Source: an uncultured Bacteroidota bacterium
GTDB lineage: Bacteria; Bacteroidota; Bacteroidia; Flavobacteriales; Flavobacteriaceae
DNA length: 53,015 nt
Assembly: GCA_902511755.1 (NCBI GenBank)
Contig: CABXGL010000009.1
Location: 1-53,015, forward strand
Direction: 5' to 3'
Shown: positions 8,692 through 16,910 of the stretch, piece after piece
Numbering within the stretch: position 1 is the first letter of the stretch
Layout of the letters: each line of letters begins with the position of its first letter
Notes under the pieces: generated by a model
Databases searched by the model: none
Seen by the model: the letters and a program-made list of their open reading frames with translations, nothing else
Told to the model about the DNA's origin: nothing
Program-made: the position numbers and the translations under genes

Positions 8692-10500
8692 TCAATTTAA
8701 TTTATTTAATTTTTTCCAGTTATTTTTTAATAAGATAGCAAAAACTATAGCAACAATTAAAAAATAAAATCCATTACTTACTTCTCCATAAATAAAATAA
8801 CCTGTTGAAAATAATACAGAGTATATAGCAAAACATCCAAATAACATACATATTATTCCAAGAGGGACTGACCATGTTTTATCACTTTTATTATTAAAAG
8901 AAATATCTTTTTTTAAGGCTTCTAATCTAATTTTCTCCCATCCAGGACCACCTGGATTGGTTTTTTTACAAAAATTAATTAAAGTTTCCGTTGAATCGGG
9001 TTTAGTTAATAAAGTAACGATTACCCAAACAACTGTAGTAAATAAAACAACCATAGGAAATTTATAATAAGATTCTAAAATTCCTGAATCAGAAAACAAT
9101 AAAGGCCCTAAGCTTGTAAAATTTAATATTATTGATACGAATCCTGAAACGAACATTGCTGCAATTTCACTCCAAGCATTTATTCTCCACCAAAACCATC
9201 TCAAAATAAAAATTAATCCAGTACCTGCTCCAAACATTAAAATAACATCAAACAACTGTAAAGCATTTGTTAATAATAATGCGAAAATAGCACTAAGAAT
9301 AAATAATGTTACTGTTGATATTCTTCCAATGTTTACAAGTTCTTTTTCTGATGCATCTTTTTTAATCTGTTGCTTATAAAAATCATTAACAATATAAGAG
9401 GATCCCCAATTAAGATGTGTAGAAATAGTAGACATATATGCTGCTACAAGTGAAGCAATTACTAATCCTAGTAATCCTGAGGGAAGCATAGTTAGCATAG
9501 CAGGATATGCTAAATCATGTCCTAATTTATCTTCAGAAACATTAGGAAATGCTTCTTGAATACTTGCTAAATCAGGAAAAACTATTAAGGAAGCTAGGGC
9601 AACAATTATCCATGGCCAAGGTCTTAGCGCATAATGCATAACATTAAAGAAAAATGTAGCCCCTATAGCATGATGTTCATCCTTAGCAGCTAACATTCTT
9701 TGAGCAATATATCCTCCTCCTCCTGGTTCAGCCCCTGGATACCAAGAACTCCACCATTGCACAGCAAGAGGAACAATTAGTAGAGGAATATAAATATCTG
9801 GATCGTCTAAACTTGGTGTCATAGATAACATATTACTTGGAGTGTTCGAGATTAAATTTGCCATCCCACCAACTTCAGGAAGATTCACTAAATAATATGC
9901 TGCACCTATTGATCCAGCCATAGCAGCAAAGAATAAAATAAAATCTGTGTATACTACACCTCTAAAACCACCAACTGTACTGAAAACAACAGTTATAGTC
10001 CCAGCATAAAGAATAGTATCCATTGGAGAAAGACCAAGCATGATTTCTCCAATTTTAATTGCAGCTAAAGTTACCCCAGACATAGCCATAACATTAAAAA
10101 TAACTCCTAGATATACAGCTCTAAATCCTCTTAAAAATTTACCTCCCCAACCACTATATCTCAATTCATAAAATTCCATATCAGTATTCACATTTGATCT
10201 TCTCCACAACTTAGCATACACAAAAACTGTCAACAGTCCTGTTAGTAAAAAGGCCCACCAAACCCAATTTCCAGAAACTCCATTTGTTCTAACAATATCA
10301 GTAACAAGATTTGGAGTGTCCGTTGAAAATGTTGTAGCTACCATAGAAATTCCCAATAGCCACCAAGGCATATTTCTGCCAGATAAAAAATATTCAGTTG
10401 AGCTTGAAGAAGATTTTTTTGAAACTAAGAATCCTATAATTAAAGTAATTGAAAAAAAACATAATATTATAGCGTAATCAAATGATGATAAATCAATCAT
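8692..10500 (-). CDS. Sodium:solute symporter (SSS family), probable sugar or amino-sugar carrier
   Basis: This is a 602-residue membrane protein of the SSS family. It starts with an N-terminal helix, then STEYFLSGRNMPWWLLGISMVA near residues 34-55, a sequence shared by sodium/sugar symporters. VGGFRGVVYTDFILFFAA at about 176-193 is the usual helix-5 region. About 13-14 hydrophobic segments can be followed. It lies 3 bases upstream of nagB-PIG-L and downstream of the nucleotidyltransferase gene, which suggests import of a (probably N-acetylated) amino sugar or a small glycoside by sodium coupling. The substrate is inferred from neighbours only. Confidence 0.88.
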   Translation of the reverse strand: MIDLSSFDYAIILCFFSITLIIGFLVSKKSSSSSTEYFLSGRNMPWWLLGISMVATTFSTDTPNLVTDIVRTNGVSGNWVWWAFLLTGLLTVFVYAKLWRRSNVNTDMEFYELRYSGWGGKFLRGFRAVYLGVIFNVMAMSGVTLAAIKIGEIMLGLSPMDTILYAGTITVVFSTVGGFRGVVYTDFILFFAAMAGSIGAAYYLVNLPEVGGMANLISNTPSNMLSMTPSLDDPDIYIPLLIVPLAVQWWSSWYPGAEPGGGGYIAQRMLAAKDEHHAIGATFFFNVMHYALRPWPWIIVALASLIVFPDLASIQEAFPNVSEDKLGHDLAYPAMLTMLPSGLLGLVIASLVAAYMSTISTHLNWGSSYIVNDFYKQQIKKDASEKELVNIGRISTVTLFILSAIFALLLTNALQLFDVILMFGAGTGLIFILRWFWWRINAWSEIAAMFVSGFVSIILNFTSLGPLLFSDSGILESYYKFPMVVLFTTVVWVIVTLLTKPDSTETLINFCKKTNPGGPGWEKIRLEALKKDISFNNKSDKTWSVPLGIICMLFGCFAIYSVLFSTGYFIYGEVSNGFYFLIVAIVFAILLKNNWKKLNKLN

Positions 10501-10563
10501 AAAAATTTGGTTTTAATTTAAAAGTAAGATAATCTAATTAAAATTTAGTAAAAAATAAGAATA

Positions 10564-11403
10564 TTATTCAAGATATTTATAAACCTCGATTATATCGGTT
10601 TTTGATGTAAGATCTAATACATTTTCAGACATAGGAATACCAATAATATTTTTATTGCTTTTTGAAATCAATTTTAAAACATCAGTAATTTCTTTTTCAT
10701 TTCTTTTTTTATTAATAGGACAATTTTTAAAAAAAGAAAAACTCTCTTTACCATGAAATTTAAAAAGATTCATATTAACTCGAATTTTTCCCAAGCTATC
10801 AAGAGATTTATTAATAATTTCTTTATTAGGTTTTTCAATAATGTCTATTAATTTATTTTCTTTATCTAATTTAACAATTGAAAAAGAAGAAATTCTTTCT
10901 TTTGAAAAAATTAGGCCATCTCTATCATAAGCAATAAATGCATTATTTGATTTTGTGGATTTAATTTTTTTCAAAGATTCTATCGAGTAGAAATTATCCC
11001 CATTACAAACACAAAAAGATTTAGATTTCAAATTAGGATATTGTTCCATTGTCTGAAAAATTGCATCAGCAGTCCCAAAAGGCTTAACTCTATTTTCAGA
11101 TAAATATTGAACGGAAAAATTTATATTACATTTTTTTAAATCAATTTTTAAAAGATCAATAAAATTATCTCTAAAATAATTTCCATTTTCACTGGTAACT
11201 ATATATATATTTTTAAACCCTGATTTAATCATATTAGAAATAGAATAACTAATAAACGGCTTTGATTCTTTTCCAAACTCAATTAAAACCTTACTTTTAG
11301 AATTAGCAGATTCTATTTGACTTTCTGTTAAAATTTTTGAATCAATAGGAGCTTTCATCCTTGATGAAGCGCCTGCAGCCATTATAATTATCGAATCGGT
11401 CAT
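10564..11403 (-). CDS. Sugar-phosphate nucleotidyltransferase-like protein
   Basis: This is a 279-residue Rossmann-like nucleotidyltransferase. The N-terminal IIIMAAGASSRMK is the nucleotide-binding signature of the NTP_transferase family. SKVLIEFGKESKPFISYSI continues the fold, and FCVCNGDNFY (near residue 136) carries the metal-binding aspartate. It would join a sugar phosphate to a nucleotide in the cytoplasm. It is transcribed with the symporter and NagB-PIG-L downstream (63 bases apart). No acyltransferase or left-handed helix domain is present, so it is not GlmU. The sugar is unknown; an amino-sugar or sugar phosphate from the same pathway is the simplest guess. Confidence 0.8.
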   Translation of the reverse strand: MTDSIIIMAAGASSRMKAPIDSKILTESQIESANSKSKVLIEFGKESKPFISYSISNMIKSGFKNIYIVTSENGNYFRDNFIDLLKIDLKKCNINFSVQYLSENRVKPFGTADAIFQTMEQYPNLKSKSFCVCNGDNFYSIESLKKIKSTKSNNAFIAYDRDGLIFSKERISSFSIVKLDKENKLIDIIEKPNKEIINKSLDSLGKIRVNMNLFKFHGKESFSFFKNCPINKKRNEKEITDVLKLISKSNKNIIGIPMSENVLDLTSKTDIIEVYKYLE

Positions 11404-11461
11404 TAATATTTTATTTTTTAAATATAAAACTTATGTAATAATTTTAAATAATTAAATCTCT

Positions 11462-12979
11462 TTATTCCAAAGAAGGAATTATAAAATTTTCTAAATCCGG
11501 AGTTGAATGAGCTTCCTTTAAATAATCTTCCATTTCAGAAACAATTTCACGAAATTTTGAAGAAAGATCATTAAGTTCTTTTGGGTCTATAGACAGATCA
11601 AAAAGTTTAAGTTCAGATTTTCCCTTCAATAAATCCTTTTTAAGACCTTTCCACTTACCCATTCTAATTGCCTGTAATCCTCCACTCGCTGGATATTCCC
11701 AATATAAATATTTATGTTTTTCTTGTTTTTCTCCTTTTAAAGTTGGGTAAAAACTAATTCCATCCGTATTAAATGGTGACTTTATATCCGCAATATCACA
11801 CGCGGTTTCAAAAAAATCATAAAAAGCAGAAACATGATCTGATGAAGATCCTGCTTTGATTACATTTGGCCAGCTTGCGATCATTGGCACTCTTAATCCT
11901 CCCTCATTTACACTACCTTTCATAGTATATCTAGAGTTCACAAAAATTCCTGTACTATTAAAAAATTTAGTATCTACATGTGGAACATGTGTTGGCCCAT
12001 TATCACTAGTAAAAATAATTAAGGTGTTTTCATATTCTCCAATTTCCTTAAGTTTATTTATAAGATCCCCTACTTGTTCATCTAAATAAGAAATCATTGC
12101 AGCATAAGTTGCTTTAGGTGTCCTATTGGGATAGTAGCTTTTACCAATATAAGGTTCTTCCTCTCCAAATTTTTTATTATAATATTCAACCCAGTATTCT
12201 GGAGCTTGCAATGGTAAATGGGGAAGTGGAGAGGCATAATAGAGAAAAAATGGATCTTTATGATTCTTGTCAATAAAATCTAAAGCCTCATTATGCATTA
12301 GTGTAGGGGCATAATCATTTTGATTAAATTTATTATAAGATTCTTTATTATAAGGATCTTTTCCATCTAAATCTTCTTGTTTAGTAACAATATAATTTTC
12401 AAGAATGTGCCTTTTTTCATTTTTCCATAAATGAGTTGGGTATAGAGTATGGGCTTGTCTTTGACAGTTATATCCATAAAAAAAATCAAAACCTTTCTTG
12501 TTTGGAATACTGTTTGTAAGAGGCGCTCCTAAACCCCACTTTCCAACCATACCGGTTTTATATCCATTATCATTTAAAACCTTCGCAACTGTAACTATAG
12601 AATCTAATAAAGGCCTTTGACCTTCTAAATTGGGATCATCAAACATTGCTTGAAAACTCCAAACATCCCCTCTCTCACTCCATTCCCCATTAGCTCTAAT
12701 ATGAGTATTTCCCATGTGCATTCCAGTCATCAATACACTTCTTGCTGGGGCACAAACTGGAGCTCCACTATAATGATTAGTAAATAGCATTCCTGTTTTA
12801 GCTAAATTATCAATATTAGGAGTTTCAATAAATTTTTGGCCATATATTCCAACCTCTCCGTAGCCTAAGTCATCAGCTAAAATATATATAATATTAGGCC
12901 TCTCCTTTTTGCTGCTTTCACATCCAAAAAAAGAGAAAATCAATAAGAAGAATAATACAGAATTGGCAAGAAATTTCAT
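11462..12979 (-). CDS. Secreted sulfatase lipoprotein (S1 family)
   Basis: This is a type I sulfatase, which removes sulfate esters from sugars using a formylglycine made from Cys76. The motif Cys76-Ala-Pro-Ala-Arg80 lies in GAPVCAPARSVLMTG. Metal ligands are visible in LADDLGYGE (about 34-42) and in TSDNGPTH. The signal peptide ends in SFFGC with Cys20 as a possible lipid anchor, so the enzyme should sit in the outer envelope or be exported. The GYNCQRQAHTLYPTHLW segment resembles arylsulfatase-A-like enzymes of marine Bacteroidota. The FGE at 15417-16517 could activate it. It is at the upstream end of the minus-strand amino-sugar block. Sugar specificity is unknown. Confidence 0.92.
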   Translation of the reverse strand: MKFLANSVLFFLLIFSFFGCESSKKERPNIIYILADDLGYGEVGIYGQKFIETPNIDNLAKTGMLFTNHYSGAPVCAPARSVLMTGMHMGNTHIRANGEWSERGDVWSFQAMFDDPNLEGQRPLLDSIVTVAKVLNDNGYKTGMVGKWGLGAPLTNSIPNKKGFDFFYGYNCQRQAHTLYPTHLWKNEKRHILENYIVTKQEDLDGKDPYNKESYNKFNQNDYAPTLMHNEALDFIDKNHKDPFFLYYASPLPHLPLQAPEYWVEYYNKKFGEEEPYIGKSYYPNRTPKATYAAMISYLDEQVGDLINKLKEIGEYENTLIIFTSDNGPTHVPHVDTKFFNSTGIFVNSRYTMKGSVNEGGLRVPMIASWPNVIKAGSSSDHVSAFYDFFETACDIADIKSPFNTDGISFYPTLKGEKQEKHKYLYWEYPASGGLQAIRMGKWKGLKKDLLKGKSELKLFDLSIDPKELNDLSSKFREIVSEMEDYLKEAHSTPDLENFIIPSLE

Positions 12980-13056
12980 ATAATTATTTTAATAGTTGAT
13001 CATAAAGATCGTAAAAATAAAGAAACTCATCTTCATTAATTAAATAACACAATGAT

Positions 13057-13064
13057 TATCTTTG
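13057..13064 (+). promoter_or_regulatory. Possible -7 box for the HMG-CoA reductase gene
   Basis: TATCTTTG matches TAnnTTTG exactly and lies 4 bases before the GTG start of the reductase gene, so the transcript would begin at or within a few bases of the start codon. No clear TTG at the usual distance is visible. This is a tentative call. Confidence 0.35.
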
Positions 13065-13068
13065 TATA

Positions 13069-14409
13069 GTGAAAAAACAAAACTCAAATAATAAAATTGA
13101 TGGATTTTCTAAATTATCTAAGAATGAGAAAATAGATTGGATTAATAGTAACTATTTTCATAATGATAAATATTCTTATAAACTTCTTACACAATATTGG
13201 AACAGTGATTTAGAGCTTCAAAAGATTCATGATGAATTTGCAGAAAATACAATTTCCAATTTTATACTTCCTCTTGGTGTGGCACCCAATTTTTTAATTG
13301 ATGGAATTGACTATACCATTCCAATGGCAATTGAAGAAAGCTCTGTTGTAGCAGCGGCATGTAAAGCTGCTAAGTTTTGGAAGATAAGAGGTGGTTTTAA
13401 AACAAAGATTATTAATTTTAAAAAAACTGGCCAAGTACATTTTATTTATGATGGAAATGTAGAAACTCTAAAGAAATTTTTTAATAAAATAAAACCTAAA
13501 CTATTAAAAGATTGTGAAAATATTAGTCACAACATGGTTAAAAGAGGAGGTGGAATTTTAAATATTAAACTTTTAGATAAAACAAAAGATATTGAAAATT
13601 ATTTTCAAGTAGAGGCTACATTTGATACAGTAGATTCTATGGGTGCAAATTTTATTAATTCTTGTTTAGAACAGTTTGCAAAATCTATAAAAAAAGAGGC
13701 TAAGTCATTTGATTCTTTTTCAAATACTGAAAAAAACATTGAGATTATAATGAGTATCCTCTCAAATTATGTACCAGACTGTTTAGTTAGAGCTGAAGTT
13801 AGTTGTCCTATTAATGATCTAGGCAATCATGATAGTTTAAGTGCAATTGATTTCGCAAAAAAATTCCAACGGGCAATTAATATTGCTAAAACTCAAAAAG
13901 TTAGAGCAGTAACTCATAATAAAGGAATCATGAATGGAGTAGATTCTGTAATCATTGCAACTGGAAATGATTTTAGAGCTATTGAAGCAGGAATCCATGC
14001 TTATGCATCAAAAGATGGTTATTACAAAAGTCTTTCTGATGTAAATATTAAAAATGGAATTTTTAATTTTTGGATAGAATTACCCATTTCCCTTGGAACA
14101 GTAGGTGGAATTACCAATCTTCATCCTTTAGTAAAATGGTCACTTAATCTTTTGAAAAATCCGACAGGAAAAGAACTAATGAAAATTGTTGCAGTAGCTG
14201 GACTTGCACAAAATTTTGGAGCTCTACAATCTTTAATTACATCGGGAATTCAAAAAGGACACATGAAGATGCATTTGATTAATATTTTGAATTCTCTAAA
14301 AGCATCAGATAGTGAAAAAAAACAATTAATAAAGCATTTCAAAACAAATATTGTTTCATTTAATTCAGTAGAAAAAGAACTATCGAATATTAGAAAAAAT
14401 GGACTTTAA
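13069..14409 (+). CDS. Hydroxymethylglutaryl-CoA reductase, class II
   Basis: This enzyme reduces HMG-CoA to mevalonate. In Flavobacteriia the class II form (often labelled degradative) serves isoprenoid synthesis, because these bacteria use the mevalonate route. The catalytic set is visible: Glu in AIEESSVVAAA (about 87-97), Lys in HNKGIMNG, Asp in ATGNDFRA and His in KGHMKMHL near the C-terminus. The length of 446 is usual for the class. The GTG at 13069 was chosen because the conserved FSKLSKNEKIDW segment begins at residue 13 and no upstream in-frame ATG exists. The gene overlaps the GHMP kinase gene by 11 bases. Confidence 0.93.
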   Translation: MKKQNSNNKIDGFSKLSKNEKIDWINSNYFHNDKYSYKLLTQYWNSDLELQKIHDEFAENTISNFILPLGVAPNFLIDGIDYTIPMAIEESSVVAAACKAAKFWKIRGGFKTKIINFKKTGQVHFIYDGNVETLKKFFNKIKPKLLKDCENISHNMVKRGGGILNIKLLDKTKDIENYFQVEATFDTVDSMGANFINSCLEQFAKSIKKEAKSFDSFSNTEKNIEIIMSILSNYVPDCLVRAEVSCPINDLGNHDSLSAIDFAKKFQRAINIAKTQKVRAVTHNKGIMNGVDSVIIATGNDFRAIEAGIHAYASKDGYYKSLSDVNIKNGIFNFWIELPISLGTVGGITNLHPLVKWSLNLLKNPTGKELMKIVAVAGLAQNFGALQSLITSGIQKGHMKMHLINILNSLKASDSEKKQLIKHFKTNIVSFNSVEKELSNIRKNGL

Positions 14410-15301
14410 AACTTATAGCTCAGGGAAAATATTACTTAGTTCTGAATATGTAATTCTAAAAGGAGCTTTAGCATTAGCAATTCCAACAAGATTTAAACAA
14501 TCATTAACTTTTATAAAAAAAAAATCAAATAAATTAATTTGGGAGAGTTATGATTCAAAAAATAAAATTTGGTTTGATTGTAAATTTAATTTGCCAAATC
14601 TTCAATTCACTAATACTAGCAATAATAAAAAAGCAAAGATTTTACAATCAATTTTATTGTCAGCAAAGAAAATAAATCCATCTTTTTTATCAATTAATTT
14701 TGGTGGTATAGTTAAAACTAAACTTGATTTTCCAAATAATTGGGGTTTAGGTAGTTCATCTACATTAATAAACAATATTTCAAAGTGGGCTAATATTGAT
14801 CCCTATAAATTATTTTGGTCTAATTATAAAGGAAGTGGTTATGATATTGCTTGCGCTAATAGTAAAACTCCTATACTTTATAAACTAGAAAACAGTTTGC
14901 CAATAATTGAAAAGACCCAATTTGATCCAATTTTTTCAGACAATTTATTTTTTATTCACTTGAATAAAAAACAAGACACAAATAATCAAATTAAAATTTT
15001 TAATACAAATAAAATTGCTCAAAAGACTCTACTTGCTTTCTCTGAATTAACTAAAAAATTTCTTGCCTCAAATAATTTAATTCAATTTCAAGATTGCATA
15101 AAAAAACATGAATTACTTCTTTCAAAAGAACTAAAATCAAAGTCTATTAAAGAGCTTTTATTTCCAGATTATCAAGGTGAAATTAAAAGTTTAGGTGCTT
15201 GGGGTGGTGATTTTATTTTAGCTGCCGGTCCTCTAGAATCTCCATCATATTTTTCTAAAAAAGGATTTGAAACAGTTATTCATTTTAAAGAAATGTTTTA
15301 A
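14399..15301 (+). CDS. GYDIA-family GHMP kinase (mevalonate-pathway kinase candidate)
   Basis: This is a 300-residue GHMP-fold kinase that uses ATP to phosphorylate a small alcohol. The ATP loop WGLGSSSTLINN is at about residues 116-127, and GSGYDIACANS at about 142-152 is the motif that names the GYDIA group of Bacteroidota. The overlap with HMG-CoA reductase makes mevalonate or phosphomevalonate the best guess for the substrate. It is cytoplasmic, with no signal. The last residues, including GAWGGDFILAAG, match the C-terminal GHMP motif. Which step it catalyses cannot be decided from the sequence. Confidence 0.88.
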   Translation: MDFKTYSSGKILLSSEYVILKGALALAIPTRFKQSLTFIKKKSNKLIWESYDSKNKIWFDCKFNLPNLQFTNTSNNKKAKILQSILLSAKKINPSFLSINFGGIVKTKLDFPNNWGLGSSSTLINNISKWANIDPYKLFWSNYKGSGYDIACANSKTPILYKLENSLPIIEKTQFDPIFSDNLFFIHLNKKQDTNNQIKIFNTNKIAQKTLLAFSELTKKFLASNNLIQFQDCIKKHELLLSKELKSKSIKELLFPDYQGEIKSLGAWGGDFILAAGPLESPSYFSKKGFETVIHFKEMF

Positions 15302-15322
15302 ATAAAATATTTAAACTGAGTT

Positions 15323-15338
15323 TGGCACGATTAATGCT
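15323..15338 (+). promoter_or_regulatory. Sigma-54 (RpoN) promoter
   Basis: TGGCACGATTAATGCT matches the sigma-54 consensus TGGCACG-N4-TTGCW with one difference in the core. The GG at 15324-15325 and the GC at 15336-15337 are separated by exactly 10 bases, as required at -24/-12. The start of transcription would fall near 15349. No open reading frame follows before the terminator at 15377-15417. Confidence 0.65.
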
Positions 15339-15348
15339 ATACCATTAG

Positions 15349-15417
15349 TACATAATATTTTTGGTTAGTTGTTGTTAAAACACCTCCGCGTTCCAAAACC
15401 GGGGGTGTTTTGTTTTT
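15349..15417 (+). ncRNA. Predicted small RNA under sigma-54 control
   Basis: Between the GHMP kinase gene and the converging FGE gene there is a complete small transcription unit. A -24/-12 promoter is followed by about 28 unstructured U-rich bases and then a strong intrinsic terminator hairpin. The RNA would be about 65-70 bases long. It contains no start codon. The left arm of the hairpin carries CACCTCC, which is complementary to Shine-Dalgarno-like GGAGGTG. The start is estimated from the promoter and could be off by a few bases. I do not recognise the RNA as a named family. Confidence 0.5.
15377..15417 (+). terminator. Intrinsic terminator
   Basis: A 12-bp stem is formed by 15377-15388 (AAAACACCTCCG) and 15400-15411, with one G-T pair and an 11-base loop, followed by TGTTTTTT. 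The opposite strand has only four T after the stem, so it ends minus-strand transcripts less well. The FGE stop codon begins right at its edge. Confidence 0.85.
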
Positions 15418-16517
15418 TAAGACTTCACATCCATTACAGTTCTAAATCCAGTATGAATTGAACTTGAGTCTGGAGTGCTTTTCATTCTCATAGAATTTCG
15501 AAAACCACTACAATAAGAATCATTACATAAAAAACTTCCTCCTCTCATAACTTTTTTTGGACTATAAGGTTCCATAGGATCATAACTATTTTTTGGACCT
15601 TTAGGATTTACAGCTATTTTTTTTGAACTCATATTATAGTAATCTGAGTGATACCAATCAGAACACCATTCCCAAACATTTCCTCCAAGATCATAAAATC
15701 CAAATCCATTAGGATCAAAAGATTTAACAGGTGCTGTATAATAAAACTTGTCTTTCATTTTATTATTTGAAGGGAATTTCCCCTCCCAAGTGTTAGCTTT
15801 TAATTTCCCTTGATTAATAGGTTCATTCCCCCAACTATATAAATTGTTTTTTAAACCTCCTCTTAATGCATATTCAAACTCCGCTTCTGTTGGTAATCTT
15901 TTACCTGCCCATTTACAATATGCAATTGCATCATCCCAACTAATATGAATTACTGGGTGATTACCCTTATTTTTTATATTACTATCTTTTCCATAGGGAC
16001 TTCGCCAATTTGTATTTTTTTCTAATCTCCACCATTGAGTAAAATCATTCAAATTTGTAACTTCTGTTTCATAAAAAATTAATGAAGCTGGAGCTAAAAG
16101 GCTATCATGAGGTTTTGGCGTACCGGGTGGAACTATCTTTTTAATTTCATTCCAATCTATTGCCTTTTCAGCAGTTGTTATATAGCCGGTAGCATCTACA
16201 AATTCTTTAAACTGATCATTTGTAACTTCTGTTTCATCCATCCAGAATGAATTTACTACAACTGGATGTTTTGGAAATTCATCTTGTTTCGCTTCATTAT
16301 TGTCTCCCCCCATTTCAAACTCTCCACCTTCAACATAGATCATTCCTTTAGTATTTCCTGACAAGGCAAATTCTATATCATTTGAATCTTTTGACAAATT
16401 TTTTGTGATCGTATTACTTGGCATGCAATTATGATCTGATGATATTTTTGACTTTTTTGTAACTGTGTCACAGGAAAAATAACATAATAGAAAAAAAATA
16501 ATAATTCTATATTTCAT
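15417..16517 (-). CDS. Formylglycine-generating enzyme (SUMF1/FGE), exported lipoprotein
   Basis: FGE converts the sulfatase active-site Cys to formylglycine. The 366-residue protein has a lipoprotein signal (FLLCYFSC, Cys16) and a SUMF1/C-type-lectin-like fold from about residue 58. EGGEFEMGGD, DETEVTNDQF, LPTEAEFEYALRGG and LGGNVWEWCSDWY appear in order. The C-terminal RGGSFLCNDSYC holds the catalytic pair Cys331/Cys336 in the spacing of human SUMF1 (Cys336/Cys341), followed by the substrate-site stretch TPDSSSIHTGFR. This distinguishes it from GldJ/GldK-type relatives. It is the probable activator of the Cys-type sulfatases at 11.5 and 36.2 kb. An envelope location fits maturation after export. 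Confidence 0.9.
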   Translation of the reverse strand: MKYRIIIFFLLCYFSCDTVTKKSKISSDHNCMPSNTITKNLSKDSNDIEFALSGNTKGMIYVEGGEFEMGGDNNEAKQDEFPKHPVVVNSFWMDETEVTNDQFKEFVDATGYITTAEKAIDWNEIKKIVPPGTPKPHDSLLAPASLIFYETEVTNLNDFTQWWRLEKNTNWRSPYGKDSNIKNKGNHPVIHISWDDAIAYCKWAGKRLPTEAEFEYALRGGLKNNLYSWGNEPINQGKLKANTWEGKFPSNNKMKDKFYYTAPVKSFDPNGFGFYDLGGNVWEWCSDWYHSDYYNMSSKKIAVNPKGPKNSYDPMEPYSPKKVMRGGSFLCNDSYCSGFRNSMRMKSTPDSSSIHTGFRTVMDVKS

Positions 16518-16618
16518 TTAGTTTTATTTATTAATTAAAAATAGTTGATTTGTTTTTAAATTTATCAATATTGATCTTTTTTAATTTATTAAATGATTTA
16601 AAAAAACCTAAATTGTGG

Positions 16619-16648
16619 TTGTCCTAAAATAATAATTAAATACTTTTA
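16619..16648 (+). promoter_or_regulatory. Promoter for the DUF4212-symporter operon
   Basis: TTG at 16619-16621 and TACTTTTA at 16641-16648 are separated by 19 bases, the usual Bacteroidota -33/-7 spacing. The -7 box differs from TAnnTTTG only in its last base. The predicted start of transcription falls at about 16653, next to the ATG at 16654, so the mRNA would be nearly leaderless. Confidence 0.45.
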
Positions 16649-16653
16649 TAATT

Positions 16654-16905
16654 ATGAATAAAAAACTCGCTCAACAATATTGGAAAGAAAATTTAAAATA
16701 CCTTGTTATATTATTATCAATTTGGTTTACAGTTTCATTTGGATTTGGAATTTTATTAGTTGATGAATTAAATCAAATTAAGATAGCTGGATTTAAATTA
16801 GGCTTTTGGTTTGCTCAACAAGGTTCTATTTATGTGTTTGTATTACTAATATTTGTCTACATATATCTAATGAATAGGTTAGACAAAAAATATAATTTAA
16901 ACTAA
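16654..16905 (+). CDS. DUF4212 small symporter subunit
   Basis: This is an 83-residue protein with two membrane helices (about residues 17-37 and 50-73). QYWKENLKYLVILLSIWF and the Gly-rich FGFGILLVDELN segment are characteristic of DUF4212, the putative small partner of VC_2705-type sodium:solute symporters. The large subunit gene begins 5 bases later. The pair is thought to act as one transporter in the inner membrane. GFWFAQQGSIYVFV in the second helix is the most conserved part of the family. Confidence 0.9.
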   Translation: MNKKLAQQYWKENLKYLVILLSIWFTVSFGFGILLVDELNQIKIAGFKLGFWFAQQGSIYVFVLLIFVYIYLMNRLDKKYNLN

Positions 16906-16910
16906 TTATT

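Noticed and set aside
11883-11899. A second TTGGCAC site as a sigma-54 promoter
   Set aside because: GG is not followed by GC at 10 bases, and it lies inside the sulfatase coding region.
15417-16517. Reading this protein as a GldJ/GldK gliding protein
   Set aside because: These share the SUMF1 fold, but this protein keeps the two catalytic cysteines and the TPDSSS stretch of true FGE, and there are sulfatases in the window.
16564-16575. Palindrome ATCAATATTGAT as an operator
   Set aside because: It is perfect, but in DNA this AT-rich such palindromes arise by chance, and it is not close to the predicted promoter elements in a telling way.
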